Assembly: GCA_947631945.1 (NCBI GenBank)
Contig: CANRNI010000009.1
Span: 1-64,000, forward strand
Source: an uncultured Clostridia bacterium
GTDB taxonomy: Bacteria > Bacillota > Clostridia > Oscillospirales > Acutalibacteraceae
Reading direction: 5' to 3'
DNA: 64,000 bases
The first letter of the stretch is position 1, and each line of letters begins with the position of its first letter. The notes beneath the pieces were generated by a model. It ran no database searches, was not told the DNA's origin, and saw only the letters and a list, made by a program, of their open reading frames with translations. Shown here piece after piece: positions 1 to 9,511 of the stretch. A program made the position numbers and the translations under genes.

Positions 1-571
1 CCGCTCTATCTTCTGAAAATGCTCGTCCAATCGGAAATCTATTTTTTTCAACTATGGAACGTTTTACCAGCTTTGCACATATACTATAAAAATTTATGTT
101 GTTTATTGTTCCAAAATGGCAAATAGCTTGTCTGTTTGTATATTTATATGTGTTATTTAATTTTATATCGGAATTTACAGCATCAGGGATAATAGAGTGA
201 TTATTATAATTTTTTTTATATGCACACAGGCTTATACACGCATTTTCTACAATTAAATTTTTATAAAGTATTGATATACATTCCGGATCAATTGCATCAT
301 CACTGTCAATAAACAACAAATATTTACCTATTGAATTTTCAATTCCAACATTCCTTGAAACAGATACACCTTGATTCTTTTGATGTATCACATGGATTCT
401 TTTATCTTTCTTTTTATATTCATCACATATGTCCCCCCCCCCGTCAGTTGAACCATCGTCAATCAATAATAATTCAAAATCAGTAAATGTTTGCGCTAAA
501 ATACTGTCTATACAATTGGAAAGATATTTTTCTACATTATAAACAGGAACTATTACACTTATTTCTGGCAT
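1..571 (-). CDS. Family 2 glycosyltransferase, N-terminal part (runs off the left edge)
   Basis: ATG at 571-569; near-identical 5' end to the neighbouring GT2 ORF 579..1559 (DDGSTDGGGDICDEY motif); open to base 1. Contains a G10 tract on the coding strand. Confidence 0.85.
   Translation of the reverse strand, partial: MPEISVIVPVYNVEKYLSNCIDSILAQTFTDFELLLIDDGSTDGGGDICDEYKKKDKRIHVIHQKNQGVSVSRNVGIENSIGKYLLFIDSDDAIDPECISILYKNLIVENACISLCAYKKNYNNHSIIPDAVNSDIKLNNTYKYTNRQAICHFGTINNINFYSICAKLVKRSIVEKNRFPIGRAFSEDRA
433..442 (-). repeat. Poly-G tract (G10 on coding strand) within GT2 ORF
   Basis: gtCCCCCCCCCCgtcag on + strand; encodes the GGG after DDGSTD. Confidence 0.95.
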
Positions 572-578
572 AAGATTA

Positions 579-1559
579 TCAACCTTTTTTTATTTTACTT
601 ACTAGACCTTTACAAGTCCAATATATCCTCATTGTTTTTGGATACAAAACATTATAACACACAGGATTGTTCTTTGGACATAAATTATGCTCATATTTTT
701 CTTTTTTTACTATTTGCTTCAGTTGCTTTTTGAGTTTTTTAGCTGTTGCTTTATCATTAAAATTCGATAGGATTTCATTATATTGTCTTCCTATTTCATC
801 CACATAATTATACAAGAATTTGTGATATAGCTCATAAAAATTATTTTCTTTAAAAAAATTGAGCATTTCCCTTTCCGTATCAAGCTCTCCTAACATATAA
901 TAATCATATTTTCTATGTATAGCACTTCCTTCAATAATATTATAAAAATATAATACAGCATCGGTTTCAACAATTTTATTTGCTGCAAAGTACCATTTAT
1001 AAAGCACCGCTCTATCTTCTGAAAATGCTCGTCCAATCGGAAATCTATTTTTTTCAACTATGGAACGTTTTACCAGCTTTGCATATATAGTATAAAAATT
1101 CTTTTTATTTATCATTCCGAAGTGTTCTATTGCTTGTCTATTATTATAACACTTTATGTTATTTGAAAATTTAAAATAATTTATAAAACCTTCATGCACA
1201 TCTAATATGGTACATATACTTAAATCAGCACTTACTGATATTAAATTGTTGTATAGTACTTCAATATATTGCTTATCCACAAAATCGTCACTGTCAACAA
1301 ACAACAAATATTCACCTGTTGAATTTTCAATTCCAACATTTCTTGCAACAGATACACCTTGATTTTTTTGATGTATCACATGGATTCTATTATCTTTCTT
1401 TTCATATTCATCACATATGTCCCCCCCCCCGTCAGTTGAACCATCGTCAATCAATAATAATTCAAAATCAGTAAATGTTTGCGCTAAAATACTGTCTATG
1501 CAATTGGAAAGATATTTTTCTACATTATAAACAGGAACTATTACGCTTATTTTCGGCAT
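579..1559 (-). CDS. Family 2 glycosyltransferase
   Basis: MPKISVIVPVYNVEKYLSNCIDSILAQTF...DDGSTDG, DSDD motif; 326 aa. Confidence 0.92.
   Translation of the reverse strand: MPKISVIVPVYNVEKYLSNCIDSILAQTFTDFELLLIDDGSTDGGGDICDEYEKKDNRIHVIHQKNQGVSVARNVGIENSTGEYLLFVDSDDFVDKQYIEVLYNNLISVSADLSICTILDVHEGFINYFKFSNNIKCYNNRQAIEHFGMINKKNFYTIYAKLVKRSIVEKNRFPIGRAFSEDRAVLYKWYFAANKIVETDAVLYFYNIIEGSAIHRKYDYYMLGELDTEREMLNFFKENNFYELYHKFLYNYVDEIGRQYNEILSNFNDKATAKKLKKQLKQIVKKEKYEHNLCPKNNPVCYNVLYPKTMRIYWTCKGLVSKIKKG
1421..1430 (-). repeat. Poly-G tract (G10 on coding strand) within GT2 ORF
   Basis: C10 on + strand at 1421-1430; in frame at this length. Confidence 0.95.
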
Positions 1560-1566
1560 AAAACTA

Positions 1567-2547
1567 TCAACCTTTTTTTATTTTAGTTAATATTCCCTTA
1601 TATGTCCAATATATTTTCATACAATTAGGATATAATATTTCATATATATATGGCTTTGTTTTTATTTTTATGTCCGCATAATTTCTATATTTTTTTATTA
1701 TATGTCTTGCCTTTTTTATTAATATAAAGTAAATAATTACTTTATTTTTGATGTCATTCTTTTTTATTAATTTACAATATTTATCTACAAGATTAAAATA
1801 TGCATTAATTCTATAAACAGCGATATTTTTATAATTATTTTTTTTAAAAAATTCAATTTGTTCTTCTAAGGCATCAAAAACAGATAGTCTATTTTTCGAC
1901 CATGTATTTATAATACTATTGGCATTATAGAAATAAAAGTAAAGAGGTTCTTTAATAATAGATATATAATTATAACTAAATAATACTTTATATGTTACAA
2001 ATTCATCTTCATGCAACTTTCCCACAGGATATCGCAGTTCTTTAAAACAATCTTTTTTATAAAGTTTACCCCACGCAACAGTTGCATTTATATTATGTTT
2101 TGTATAAAAGTCCTCAGAATTAAATAATGTTATATCTATATTTTTGTTTTCAATTTCAATAAAATCAGTATAAACTTTCTCAAAACCACATATACTTACA
2201 TTTGTATTATTTTGTATGTTTGCATAATAAAGAGTTTCTAACATTTGCGGATGAATCCAATCATCACTGTCAACAAAAGTTATCCATTCACTTGTGCTGT
2301 TTGCAAATACGTAATCTATTCCGGCATTTCTTGCAGCGGAAAGGCCTCCGTTTTCCTGATGAATAACATGTATTCTCTTATCTTTGTTAGCATATTCATC
2401 ACATATTCTGCCGCAATTATCGGGACTTCCGTCATCGACCAAAATCATTTCAAAATCGGTAAATGTTTGATTTAATATACTGTCAACACATCGATACAAA
2501 TACTGCTCTACATTATAAATAGGAACAACGACACTTACAATTGACAA
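1567..2547 (-). CDS. Family 2 glycosyltransferase (paralog without a G tract)
   Basis: MSIVSVVVPIYNVEQYLYRCVDSIL...DDGSPDNCGRICDEY; shared C-terminus IYWTYKGILTKIKKG. Confidence 0.92.
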   Translation of the reverse strand: MSIVSVVVPIYNVEQYLYRCVDSILNQTFTDFEMILVDDGSPDNCGRICDEYANKDKRIHVIHQENGGLSAARNAGIDYVFANSTSEWITFVDSDDWIHPQMLETLYYANIQNNTNVSICGFEKVYTDFIEIENKNIDITLFNSEDFYTKHNINATVAWGKLYKKDCFKELRYPVGKLHEDEFVTYKVLFSYNYISIIKEPLYFYFYNANSIINTWSKNRLSVFDALEEQIEFFKKNNYKNIAVYRINAYFNLVDKYCKLIKKNDIKNKVIIYFILIKKARHIIKKYRNYADIKIKTKPYIYEILYPNCMKIYWTYKGILTKIKKG

Positions 2548-2561
2548 TTAATATTTTCTCC

Positions 2562-3737
2562 TTATTTCAAAAAATCATATAGTTTTTGAATTTCATTATT
2601 TTCATTTGATTCATTTTTAAGTTCCATAGAAAAGCTTTTTTTTACAGATGGATTATCAAAAAGAAAAGCAATTGCCTCATAAAGCAAATTAGAATTAAAT
2701 TTATCAACAATTATTCCATTTTTACCACTGATAAATTGGTCGCTAGCACCTGCGACATTCGTTGTAATTATAGGTTTACAAAGAATTTTTGCTTCTGCTG
2801 TTGTTGTACAATATCCCTCATAGCGTGACGGCTGTACATATACATCACAATTCTTCATATAAGGATATGGATTCAACTTTTCACCTAACAGAATAACATT
2901 ATTAGCTACATTGTAATCTTTAATTTTTTTCTCTATTGTTTCCCTGTATATTCCATCACCTATTATATACCATTTAGCATCATATCCGTTTAATAATAGC
3001 ATACTCATGACTTCAGGAATAATATCAAATCCTTTTTGATGTACTAACCTTCCTACTGACAAAATAGAATGATTTTGTATCATATTAGTATTAATTTGCT
3101 CTTCAGCTTTAGCCTTAATATCTTTTATATTTTGAATATTAAAAAATACTTCTGTTTTATTATCAAACCCCGGAAAAGCACTTAAAAAATTTTGCTTGTT
3201 CATTGAACTTACACAAAAAATTTTATCAGCTCTTTTATATAAAATATTATGCAATTCTGTAATTTTCCAAGGTTCAACATGTATCCATGCTATATATTTT
3301 TTTGCTATAAATCGGTTAAATGCACCAAGTAGCAAATCTTTTTCCAAACCGTGGTATGCAATAACACATGAGTATTTATGTTCATCCAGAAAGGGCAATG
3401 AAAGAACATAATAATAACTGTTTAAATTATTATTTTTAATATTAATTCTTGATAAAAATCTATACCAAAATTTTTTTAAGGCGGTTATAGGTTTTTTCTC
3501 CTTTAAATATTTTATTATAATAGATGAAATATTTTTAGTCTGTGCAGTATATGGGTCAACCCACCTTTTAATTGTTACTTTTTTATTAATTTGTGATTCA
3601 AGTGCACCTATATTACCATAAAGCCATAGCGTTACATCATAATTATCATAATCAATATATTCAAGCATATTTGCAAGTACTTTTGGAACTCCACCTACTA
3701 CAAGTGAACTCATGACTATCGCTATTTCTGTTTTCAT
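2562..3737 (-). CDS. Family 4 glycosyltransferase
   Basis: GGVPKVLANM...SVGRLVHQKGFDIIPEV...PSRYEGYCTTTAEA (GT4 signature). Confidence 0.9.
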   Translation of the reverse strand: MKTEIAIVMSSLVVGGVPKVLANMLEYIDYDNYDVTLWLYGNIGALESQINKKVTIKRWVDPYTAQTKNISSIIIKYLKEKKPITALKKFWYRFLSRINIKNNNLNSYYYVLSLPFLDEHKYSCVIAYHGLEKDLLLGAFNRFIAKKYIAWIHVEPWKITELHNILYKRADKIFCVSSMNKQNFLSAFPGFDNKTEVFFNIQNIKDIKAKAEEQINTNMIQNHSILSVGRLVHQKGFDIIPEVMSMLLLNGYDAKWYIIGDGIYRETIEKKIKDYNVANNVILLGEKLNPYPYMKNCDVYVQPSRYEGYCTTTAEAKILCKPIITTNVAGASDQFISGKNGIIVDKFNSNLLYEAIAFLFDNPSVKKSFSMELKNESNENNEIQKLYDFLK

Positions 3738-3755
3738 TATAATAATTTTCTCCTT

Positions 3756-5048
3756 TTAAGTATTTTTTGTAAGTTTAATTTCAGGGAAAATAACATCACC
3801 CCAATAATCTTTATGCCATTCAATTCCATGGGCATATGCATTTTTTAATTCAATTAATATTTTTTTCATAGGATCATCGTAAGTATAGAATATACCATTT
3901 TGGCCTTTCTTAATCACGGCAATATCTAGACAATATTTATCTGCGGCAAGCATTCCAACATCTAATGATAATTCAAATTTTTGCTCCGTTCCAATATTTA
4001 TATCTATAGGTTCAGATAATGCCATACCAACCTTTATATAATCGCCGTCGCGTATAGGTAATATTATTTGAGCTCCATCAACCTTGATTTTAGAGTCAAT
4101 CGTAATTCTAATTAACACTTTTTCCCCTACCTCATATATTGGCTGTTCCTTATTAACAAATAAAACATCACTGACAAGTAATTTTTTACCAAATTGGTAA
4201 TTACGAGGAAAATCACTAAGATTATAATAGACTGGCATTTTTGTTTGTGTATCTACACACATATAATGCTTTATTGCACTTTCTACATTGCCGTTATATA
4301 TAACTTTACCATTTTCTAAAACAATACATCTGTCACAAAGTTGTCTTATAGTATTCATGTTATGGCTTACATACAAAACGGTTCTACCCTCAACTTTTGC
4401 TGCGTCGCGCATTTTGTCAAGACATTTTTTCTGGAACGCCATATCTCCAACCGCGAGAACCTCATCCATTATCATTATTTCGCTATCGAGATGTGCCGCG
4501 ACCGAAAACGCCAATTTTACGTACATTCCCGAAGAATAACGTTTGACAGGGGTATCAATAAACTCTCTTACTTCGGAAAATTCTATAATATCCTCCATTT
4601 TTTCGTCTATTTCGGATTTTGTCATACCTAAAATAGCGCCGTTCATATACACGTTTTCCCGTCCCGTCATTTCGCCGTTAAAGCCTGTGCCGACTTCAAG
4701 CATCGACGCGATTCTTCCGTGTATTTCTATTGAGCCCGCAGTCGGTGCGGTAATACGGGACAAAAGCTTCAGCATTGTACTTTTTCCGGCGCCGTTTCCG
4801 CCGATTATTCCTAAAGCTTCGCCTTTATATACGGTAAGATCTATTCCGTTAAGCGCCATAAAAGTCTGACCTACAAGTCTTTGTTCCTGCCCTATTTTGG
4901 TATTTGGATCTTCTTTTCCGCGTTTTCTTGCCCACCAGCTTTGTAAATCGGCTTGAAGTGTGCCTCCGCCTATCTGACCTAATTTATACATTTTTTTTAC
5001 GCCGGATAGTTTTATGGCGATTTCTTGTTCATTATTGCATGTACTCAT
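3756..5048 (-). CDS. Polysaccharide/teichoic-acid type ABC transporter ATP-binding protein with Wzt-like C-terminal domain
   Basis: GGNGAGKSTMLKLL Walker A, YSSGMYVKLAFSVA signature, IMDEVLAVGD Walker B; additional C-terminal beta-rich region. Confidence 0.9.
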   Translation of the reverse strand: MSTCNNEQEIAIKLSGVKKMYKLGQIGGGTLQADLQSWWARKRGKEDPNTKIGQEQRLVGQTFMALNGIDLTVYKGEALGIIGGNGAGKSTMLKLLSRITAPTAGSIEIHGRIASMLEVGTGFNGEMTGRENVYMNGAILGMTKSEIDEKMEDIIEFSEVREFIDTPVKRYSSGMYVKLAFSVAAHLDSEIMIMDEVLAVGDMAFQKKCLDKMRDAAKVEGRTVLYVSHNMNTIRQLCDRCIVLENGKVIYNGNVESAIKHYMCVDTQTKMPVYYNLSDFPRNYQFGKKLLVSDVLFVNKEQPIYEVGEKVLIRITIDSKIKVDGAQIILPIRDGDYIKVGMALSEPIDINIGTEQKFELSLDVGMLAADKYCLDIAVIKKGQNGIFYTYDDPMKKILIELKNAYAHGIEWHKDYWGDVIFPEIKLTKNT

Positions 5049-5063
5049 TTACGTTTTTACTCC

Positions 5064-5921
5064 TTATACCGTATCCATGAACGTTTTTTCAACTCTGTTA
5101 AATATTATAATTCCTATTAGCGCAACGGCAACGGTGAATATAACGGACCAAATTAAACTACCGATAAGAATTTCACCTTGTCCCAAGAGTGCATATTTGA
5201 ATAATTCAATTGGTGCCGATACAGGATTAGCCATAAGAATAATTCTCATCCAACCGCTTCCCATGGTTGAAATTGGGTATATTATCGGAGTCGCGTACAT
5301 CCATAGCTGCACTCCGAAGCTGACAAGAATTGATAGATCGCGGTATTTCGTTGTCATGCTGGAAATGATTATACCGAATCCCATTCCCATAATTCCAAGA
5401 ACTATAAGTATTAACGGTATTGTTAACATCATCAGCCAATTAGGCGTAACCTCACCTTTGAGCAGATAATAAACGAAAAATATGGCAACCAAACACATCT
5501 GAATAAGAAAATTTATAATAGATGATAATATATTAGATATCGGAGTTGTCAGACGAGGGAAATACACCTTTCCGAATACAGTCGCATTTGATGTGAATGT
5601 GGCCGCATTTTTCGTAACACAAGATGAAAAATATGCCCAAATTGCGTTTCCGCTCATATAAAACAGTATCTGCGGTACACCGTCTGTACTCATTCCGGCT
5701 ATGCCACCAAATACAAATGTATAAATAACACTTGTTATAAAGGGATTTAAAAACAACCATGCGGGACCTAATATTGTTTGCTTGTAAGTTACTTGAAACG
5801 AACGTTTGGTAAATAATATTATAAGATCACGGTATTGCCAAACCTCTTTTAGGTTCAAATCAAACCATTTACGTTCGGATGTTATGTAAGTATAATACTT
5901 TTCTTTTACTTCGTTTGCCAT
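5064..5921 (-). CDS. ABC-2 type polysaccharide export permease
   Basis: FTKRSFQVTYKQTILGPAWLFLNPFITSVIYTFVFG; multi-TM; adjacent to the ATPase. Confidence 0.9.
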   Translation of the reverse strand: MANEVKEKYYTYITSERKWFDLNLKEVWQYRDLIILFTKRSFQVTYKQTILGPAWLFLNPFITSVIYTFVFGGIAGMSTDGVPQILFYMSGNAIWAYFSSCVTKNAATFTSNATVFGKVYFPRLTTPISNILSSIINFLIQMCLVAIFFVYYLLKGEVTPNWLMMLTIPLILIVLGIMGMGFGIIISSMTTKYRDLSILVSFGVQLWMYATPIIYPISTMGSGWMRIILMANPVSAPIELFKYALLGQGEILIGSLIWSVIFTVAVALIGIIIFNRVEKTFMDTV

Positions 5922-5936
5922 TTACGCAGCCTCTCT

Positions 5937-6740
5937 TTATTTCGTAAATAGTGTATCAAATTCAACGCGAGGAAAGACCTCTAATTTTCCGCCTCTTGTT
6001 GCATTAAATACTTTTATGTTTCTTTTATCGCACTGTTTTTTCATCGCAATATACGTTAATGTGCTTTGCTCGGTATTCGGAATATAAAGGTTGTCCTTAT
6101 CCGCATTGTACTTGTCCGAAAAATAATCCTTTACACTGTTATCAACAACGATTTCACCGTTGTTGTTTTTGCTGATATGAAAATGATGATCGACTCCTAT
6201 GAAATAAATTTCTCTAAAGCCCATATATGAAGCCAACTGAGCAGCCGTATACATTCCCGTGCTTGAACTGTACAATTCGTGTGGAGCGTCATCGCTGAAT
6301 CCGTATTCATCAGGATTGGTCTTTTGCTTCCAAATCATATTAAAATATATCGCATCGTGAATGTTTATATCGTAATACCAGAGCAATTGTATCGGTATAA
6401 ATTTACACGGAAGATTTAATTTATCAACCTCCGACGTGCAGCCCGCAAGCATTTTTTCATCCTGCGATATATAAAATGTCGGCCGCCAATCAGTGTCTTC
6501 AAAAATATTGTATATTCTATTGAATGCAAATGTAATTTCATTGCATTTGTATAATACCGACAAATCGTCCGCTCTGAGACTCGGACCGTTGCCAATCAAA
6601 AAACAGCGTTTTCCGGCATACATATCTTTAAATGAAGCAATTTTCTTTCCGTATTCTGTTTTTTCAAAATGAGCCTGCATTTTCGGCTGAATAACGCGAG
6701 CCTGAAAGCTGGCACCGATCCTGTCGATAAAGTTCATCAT
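5937..6740 (-). CDS. DUF115/MptE-like protein
   Basis: KRCFLIGNGPSLRADDL...GFREIYFIGVDHHF. Confidence 0.75.
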   Translation of the reverse strand: MMNFIDRIGASFQARVIQPKMQAHFEKTEYGKKIASFKDMYAGKRCFLIGNGPSLRADDLSVLYKCNEITFAFNRIYNIFEDTDWRPTFYISQDEKMLAGCTSEVDKLNLPCKFIPIQLLWYYDINIHDAIYFNMIWKQKTNPDEYGFSDDAPHELYSSSTGMYTAAQLASYMGFREIYFIGVDHHFHISKNNNGEIVVDNSVKDYFSDKYNADKDNLYIPNTEQSTLTYIAMKKQCDKRNIKVFNATRGGKLEVFPRVEFDTLFTK

Positions 6741-6741
6741 A

Positions 6742-7641
6742 TTATCTCCTTATTATTTTTAGAACCCTATTGATGAATTTACACATGGATATTATACTTG
6801 GCGAAACATCTAAACATTCCGCAATAGTTTTTGTTTTGTATACATCTTTCAAATCGCAGGTAAAAGAATAATATGTTTTAAACCTCGTCGCGATCGATGC
6901 ATTTGTGAATAATAATTTTTCTTTACGCCATAAACCGTATCCGTGCGGATTGTTAAGGAAGAGTTTAAATCCCGATTTTGTAAGACCGTCGGTTTTATAT
7001 TCAAATAGATATATAACATCATTGTAGTATCTAATTTTATAGTCTGCGTGAGCGATTCTGTTGTATACTACAGCTTCTGTAACAAATTTTTCATTATGAA
7101 ATTCGGGAAATTTAAATTTTCTGAAAATATCAGTATATATGCAAATGGCTCGCTCACCGTTTAAAACATACTTTCCGTTTTCTTTATAGACGTCAACATC
7201 TAAAAAAGTTTTATCCAAAAATTGTTCCGAAAACCAGTCATTAGGGCAATTTCCGTCAAAATCACCACGATTTGCACATATTCCCGCAAATTTTTCATTT
7301 TTTTCAAGCGTTTTTTCCCATTCTTCGATTTTTTTTGTCGCATCGGGAGTAAGAGTATCATCCGAATCAACAATGAAAAACAATTCACTCTCCGCCATAT
7401 CAAGTCCCGTGTTAATTGCGCGATGCTTTCCTCCGTTCGACTGCTTGTAATATTTTATCGGAAACATTGAAAAATCTTTAGTTATTTCATTAAAAAGTTC
7501 TTCCGTGTTATCTGTAGAACCATCATCCACAACTACCCATTCAAAATTAAACTTTTCCTGTTTTTTCAGCGATTCAAATAAGTTCGTTATTGCATACGCG
7601 CGATTATAGGTTGGTGTAAAAACAGTTATCTTGCAATTCAT
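6742..7641 (-). CDS. Family 2 glycosyltransferase
   Basis: ITVFTPTYNRAYAITNLFESL...VDDGSTDNTEEL...VDSDDTL. Confidence 0.9.
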   Translation of the reverse strand: MNCKITVFTPTYNRAYAITNLFESLKKQEKFNFEWVVVDDGSTDNTEELFNEITKDFSMFPIKYYKQSNGGKHRAINTGLDMAESELFFIVDSDDTLTPDATKKIEEWEKTLEKNEKFAGICANRGDFDGNCPNDWFSEQFLDKTFLDVDVYKENGKYVLNGERAICIYTDIFRKFKFPEFHNEKFVTEAVVYNRIAHADYKIRYYNDVIYLFEYKTDGLTKSGFKLFLNNPHGYGLWRKEKLLFTNASIATRFKTYYSFTCDLKDVYKTKTIAECLDVSPSIISMCKFINRVLKIIRR

Positions 7642-8714
7642 TGTGTGTCCTCTTTTTTAATTTTATGTAAGTTTAGCAGTATTATCAGAAATTTAAAATA
7701 TTTATTGATAACAGTTATTGATATAATAAAAAATATAAACTCCAGAATAATAGCTATTATAGATATAATTATGTCGGAATGAATTATATTTGAAATATGC
7801 GTAGCACCTATAATCAGATAAGCAGTTTCTATAGTAATATCCATATGTATAGCCATTATAATTAACGAATTTTTGCCTAAATAAGCTAACGCTTTTCTTT
7901 TATTTAAAAACAGTTTGCAAAAAAGAAATACAAAGAAACTTCCCGTACACGAATTGATATAATATAATAATGGGTTTCCAATATTGGACGCAGCCATATT
8001 TGCCGTTAATTTATTCTTGTCAAAAAGCAATACAGACATTACAAAAAATATAATGCACATTGCTATTTGGATAAATACTGAAAACCGCATACATTCGATT
8101 TTTTCCAAGATTTTGAATAATACGGAGCCGATATATATAAAAGACTGTGCAATAAATATTCTGCCAAAATATATAATAAGATAATACAGAATACCGATTT
8201 CCGAATAAGTAAAACGATTTGAAAAATAAAATAAGATAATTCCCGATAAAGCGAGAATTAATATGGGTACAATCGCCGCTTTTTTTAACTTTTTTACAAA
8301 AACTATATATAAGACAGAACTGAAAAATAAAACAGGCAAAAACCATAACGCATGATAACCGTATGTGGTTAAACTTGATAAAAGTACATATTTAAAGCCA
8401 TCGGTAGCATGAAATTTAAAAACCAGATAAAATATAACATACCATATCAATATAACGATACTGAACGTTACATAAGGATACATTATATTTTTTAATTTAG
8501 GTTTAATAAATTCTTTATAACTGTTGTTTTCCTGAGATTTAAGTTTATATAAAAAACCGCTTATTATGAAAAATAAAGGCATATGAAAAGAAGAAATCCA
8601 TTGTACAATGCCGGAAACTATTACCCCCCCCCGAAGGTGGTGTCCCAAAACAACAAATATTATACCGATTCCCTTTGCAACATCTATGTAATTGATTCGT
8701 TTTCTTTCTGACAT
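7638..8714 (-). CDS. Acyltransferase 3 family (O-acetyltransferase-like) membrane protein with internal G9 tract
   Basis: RINYIDVAKGIGIIFVVLGHHLRGGV..., multi-TM; 4-bp overlap with the next gene. Confidence 0.88.
   Translation of the reverse strand: MSERKRINYIDVAKGIGIIFVVLGHHLRGGVIVSGIVQWISSFHMPLFFIISGFLYKLKSQENNSYKEFIKPKLKNIMYPYVTFSIVILIWYVIFYLVFKFHATDGFKYVLLSSLTTYGYHALWFLPVLFFSSVLYIVFVKKLKKAAIVPILILALSGIILFYFSNRFTYSEIGILYYLIIYFGRIFIAQSFIYIGSVLFKILEKIECMRFSVFIQIAMCIIFFVMSVLLFDKNKLTANMAASNIGNPLLYYINSCTGSFFVFLFCKLFLNKRKALAYLGKNSLIIMAIHMDITIETAYLIIGATHISNIIHSDIIISIIAIILEFIFFIISITVINKYFKFLIILLNLHKIKKEDTQ
8624..8632 (-). repeat. Poly-G tract (G9 on coding strand) near 5' end of acyltransferase ORF
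   Basis: ttaCCCCCCCCCgaagg on + strand; encodes RGG of GHHLRGGVIV. Confidence 0.95.
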
Positions 8715-8722
8715 TTAAATTC

Positions 8723-9511
8723 CTACTTTTTTATTAACCTTTTCAGTCTTTTTTTAATGTAATAGGAAAATCCTTCGCGTTTTACGCAGGTATAGATTCC
8801 CAGCATAATATCGGATAATTTTACGCCGAAAATTCTTGACAGTCTTGCATTTAAAATATGGTATCGCTTTTCCTCATCACTTTGCCAAGAGGCATTGTAC
8901 CAATGAATAGTATACGAGTTTTTTGTAAGATGAACCTTATTGTCAATATAGCTCTTCGGACAAAAGAAATCGTTTGGATAAACGGTTAAGCCTATCTCTT
9001 CGCACACTTGAAGCTTGTTATTTGTATTAATTTTATATTTTTTAACTAAGAGATCGCTTACAGTCTCTGTATTGGTTGTTGTATCATATGTATCTGCTCC
9101 GACCTTGAAATGTCTTGTGTTATATGAGTTAAGAATTGCGTTTATAAACGGATGATATGGTTCGCTTCCTGCAACTGCGGTAAACGGTAATTTTTCCGAT
9201 TCAAAACCGGTAAACGCTTTATGCGCTAAAAAATTATCAAGATTTTTCAACACCTCTACGTCCGTATCCATATAAATTCCGCCGTATTCATACAAAGCCC
9301 AAATTCTTACATAATCGGATACAAACGCCCATTTTTTTGCTTCATATGCTTCACGTACATAGTCGCAGCAGGTTACATCAAAATTATCCTCGTTCCATTC
9401 TATAATTTTGTAATCCGGACAGAATCTTTTCCAGCTTTCAATGCATTTTTTGTCTTTTTCCGGAATAGGATTTCTACCAAACCAGCAGTAATGTATAATT
9501 TTGGGTATCAT
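8723..9511 (-). CDS. Glycosyltransferase, GT32-like (DXD sugar-binding)
   Basis: IPKIIHYCWFGRNPIPEKDKKCIESWKRF...YEYGGIYMDTDVEVL. Confidence 0.88.
   Translation of the reverse strand: MIPKIIHYCWFGRNPIPEKDKKCIESWKRFCPDYKIIEWNEDNFDVTCCDYVREAYEAKKWAFVSDYVRIWALYEYGGIYMDTDVEVLKNLDNFLAHKAFTGFESEKLPFTAVAGSEPYHPFINAILNSYNTRHFKVGADTYDTTTNTETVSDLLVKKYKINTNNKLQVCEEIGLTVYPNDFFCPKSYIDNKVHLTKNSYTIHWYNASWQSDEEKRYHILNARLSRIFGVKLSDIMLGIYTCVKREGFSYYIKKRLKRLIKK

Noticed and set aside
579-620. Poly-T run near the end of the first full GT2 gene as another phase-variable tract
   Set aside because: It lies at the stop/intergenic boundary and is interrupted; length change would have little effect on the protein.
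1-2547. Diversity-generating retroelement as the cause of the variable middles of the GT paralogs
   Set aside because: No reverse transcriptase, template repeat or adenine-biased variation seen in the window; gene duplication and recombination is simpler.
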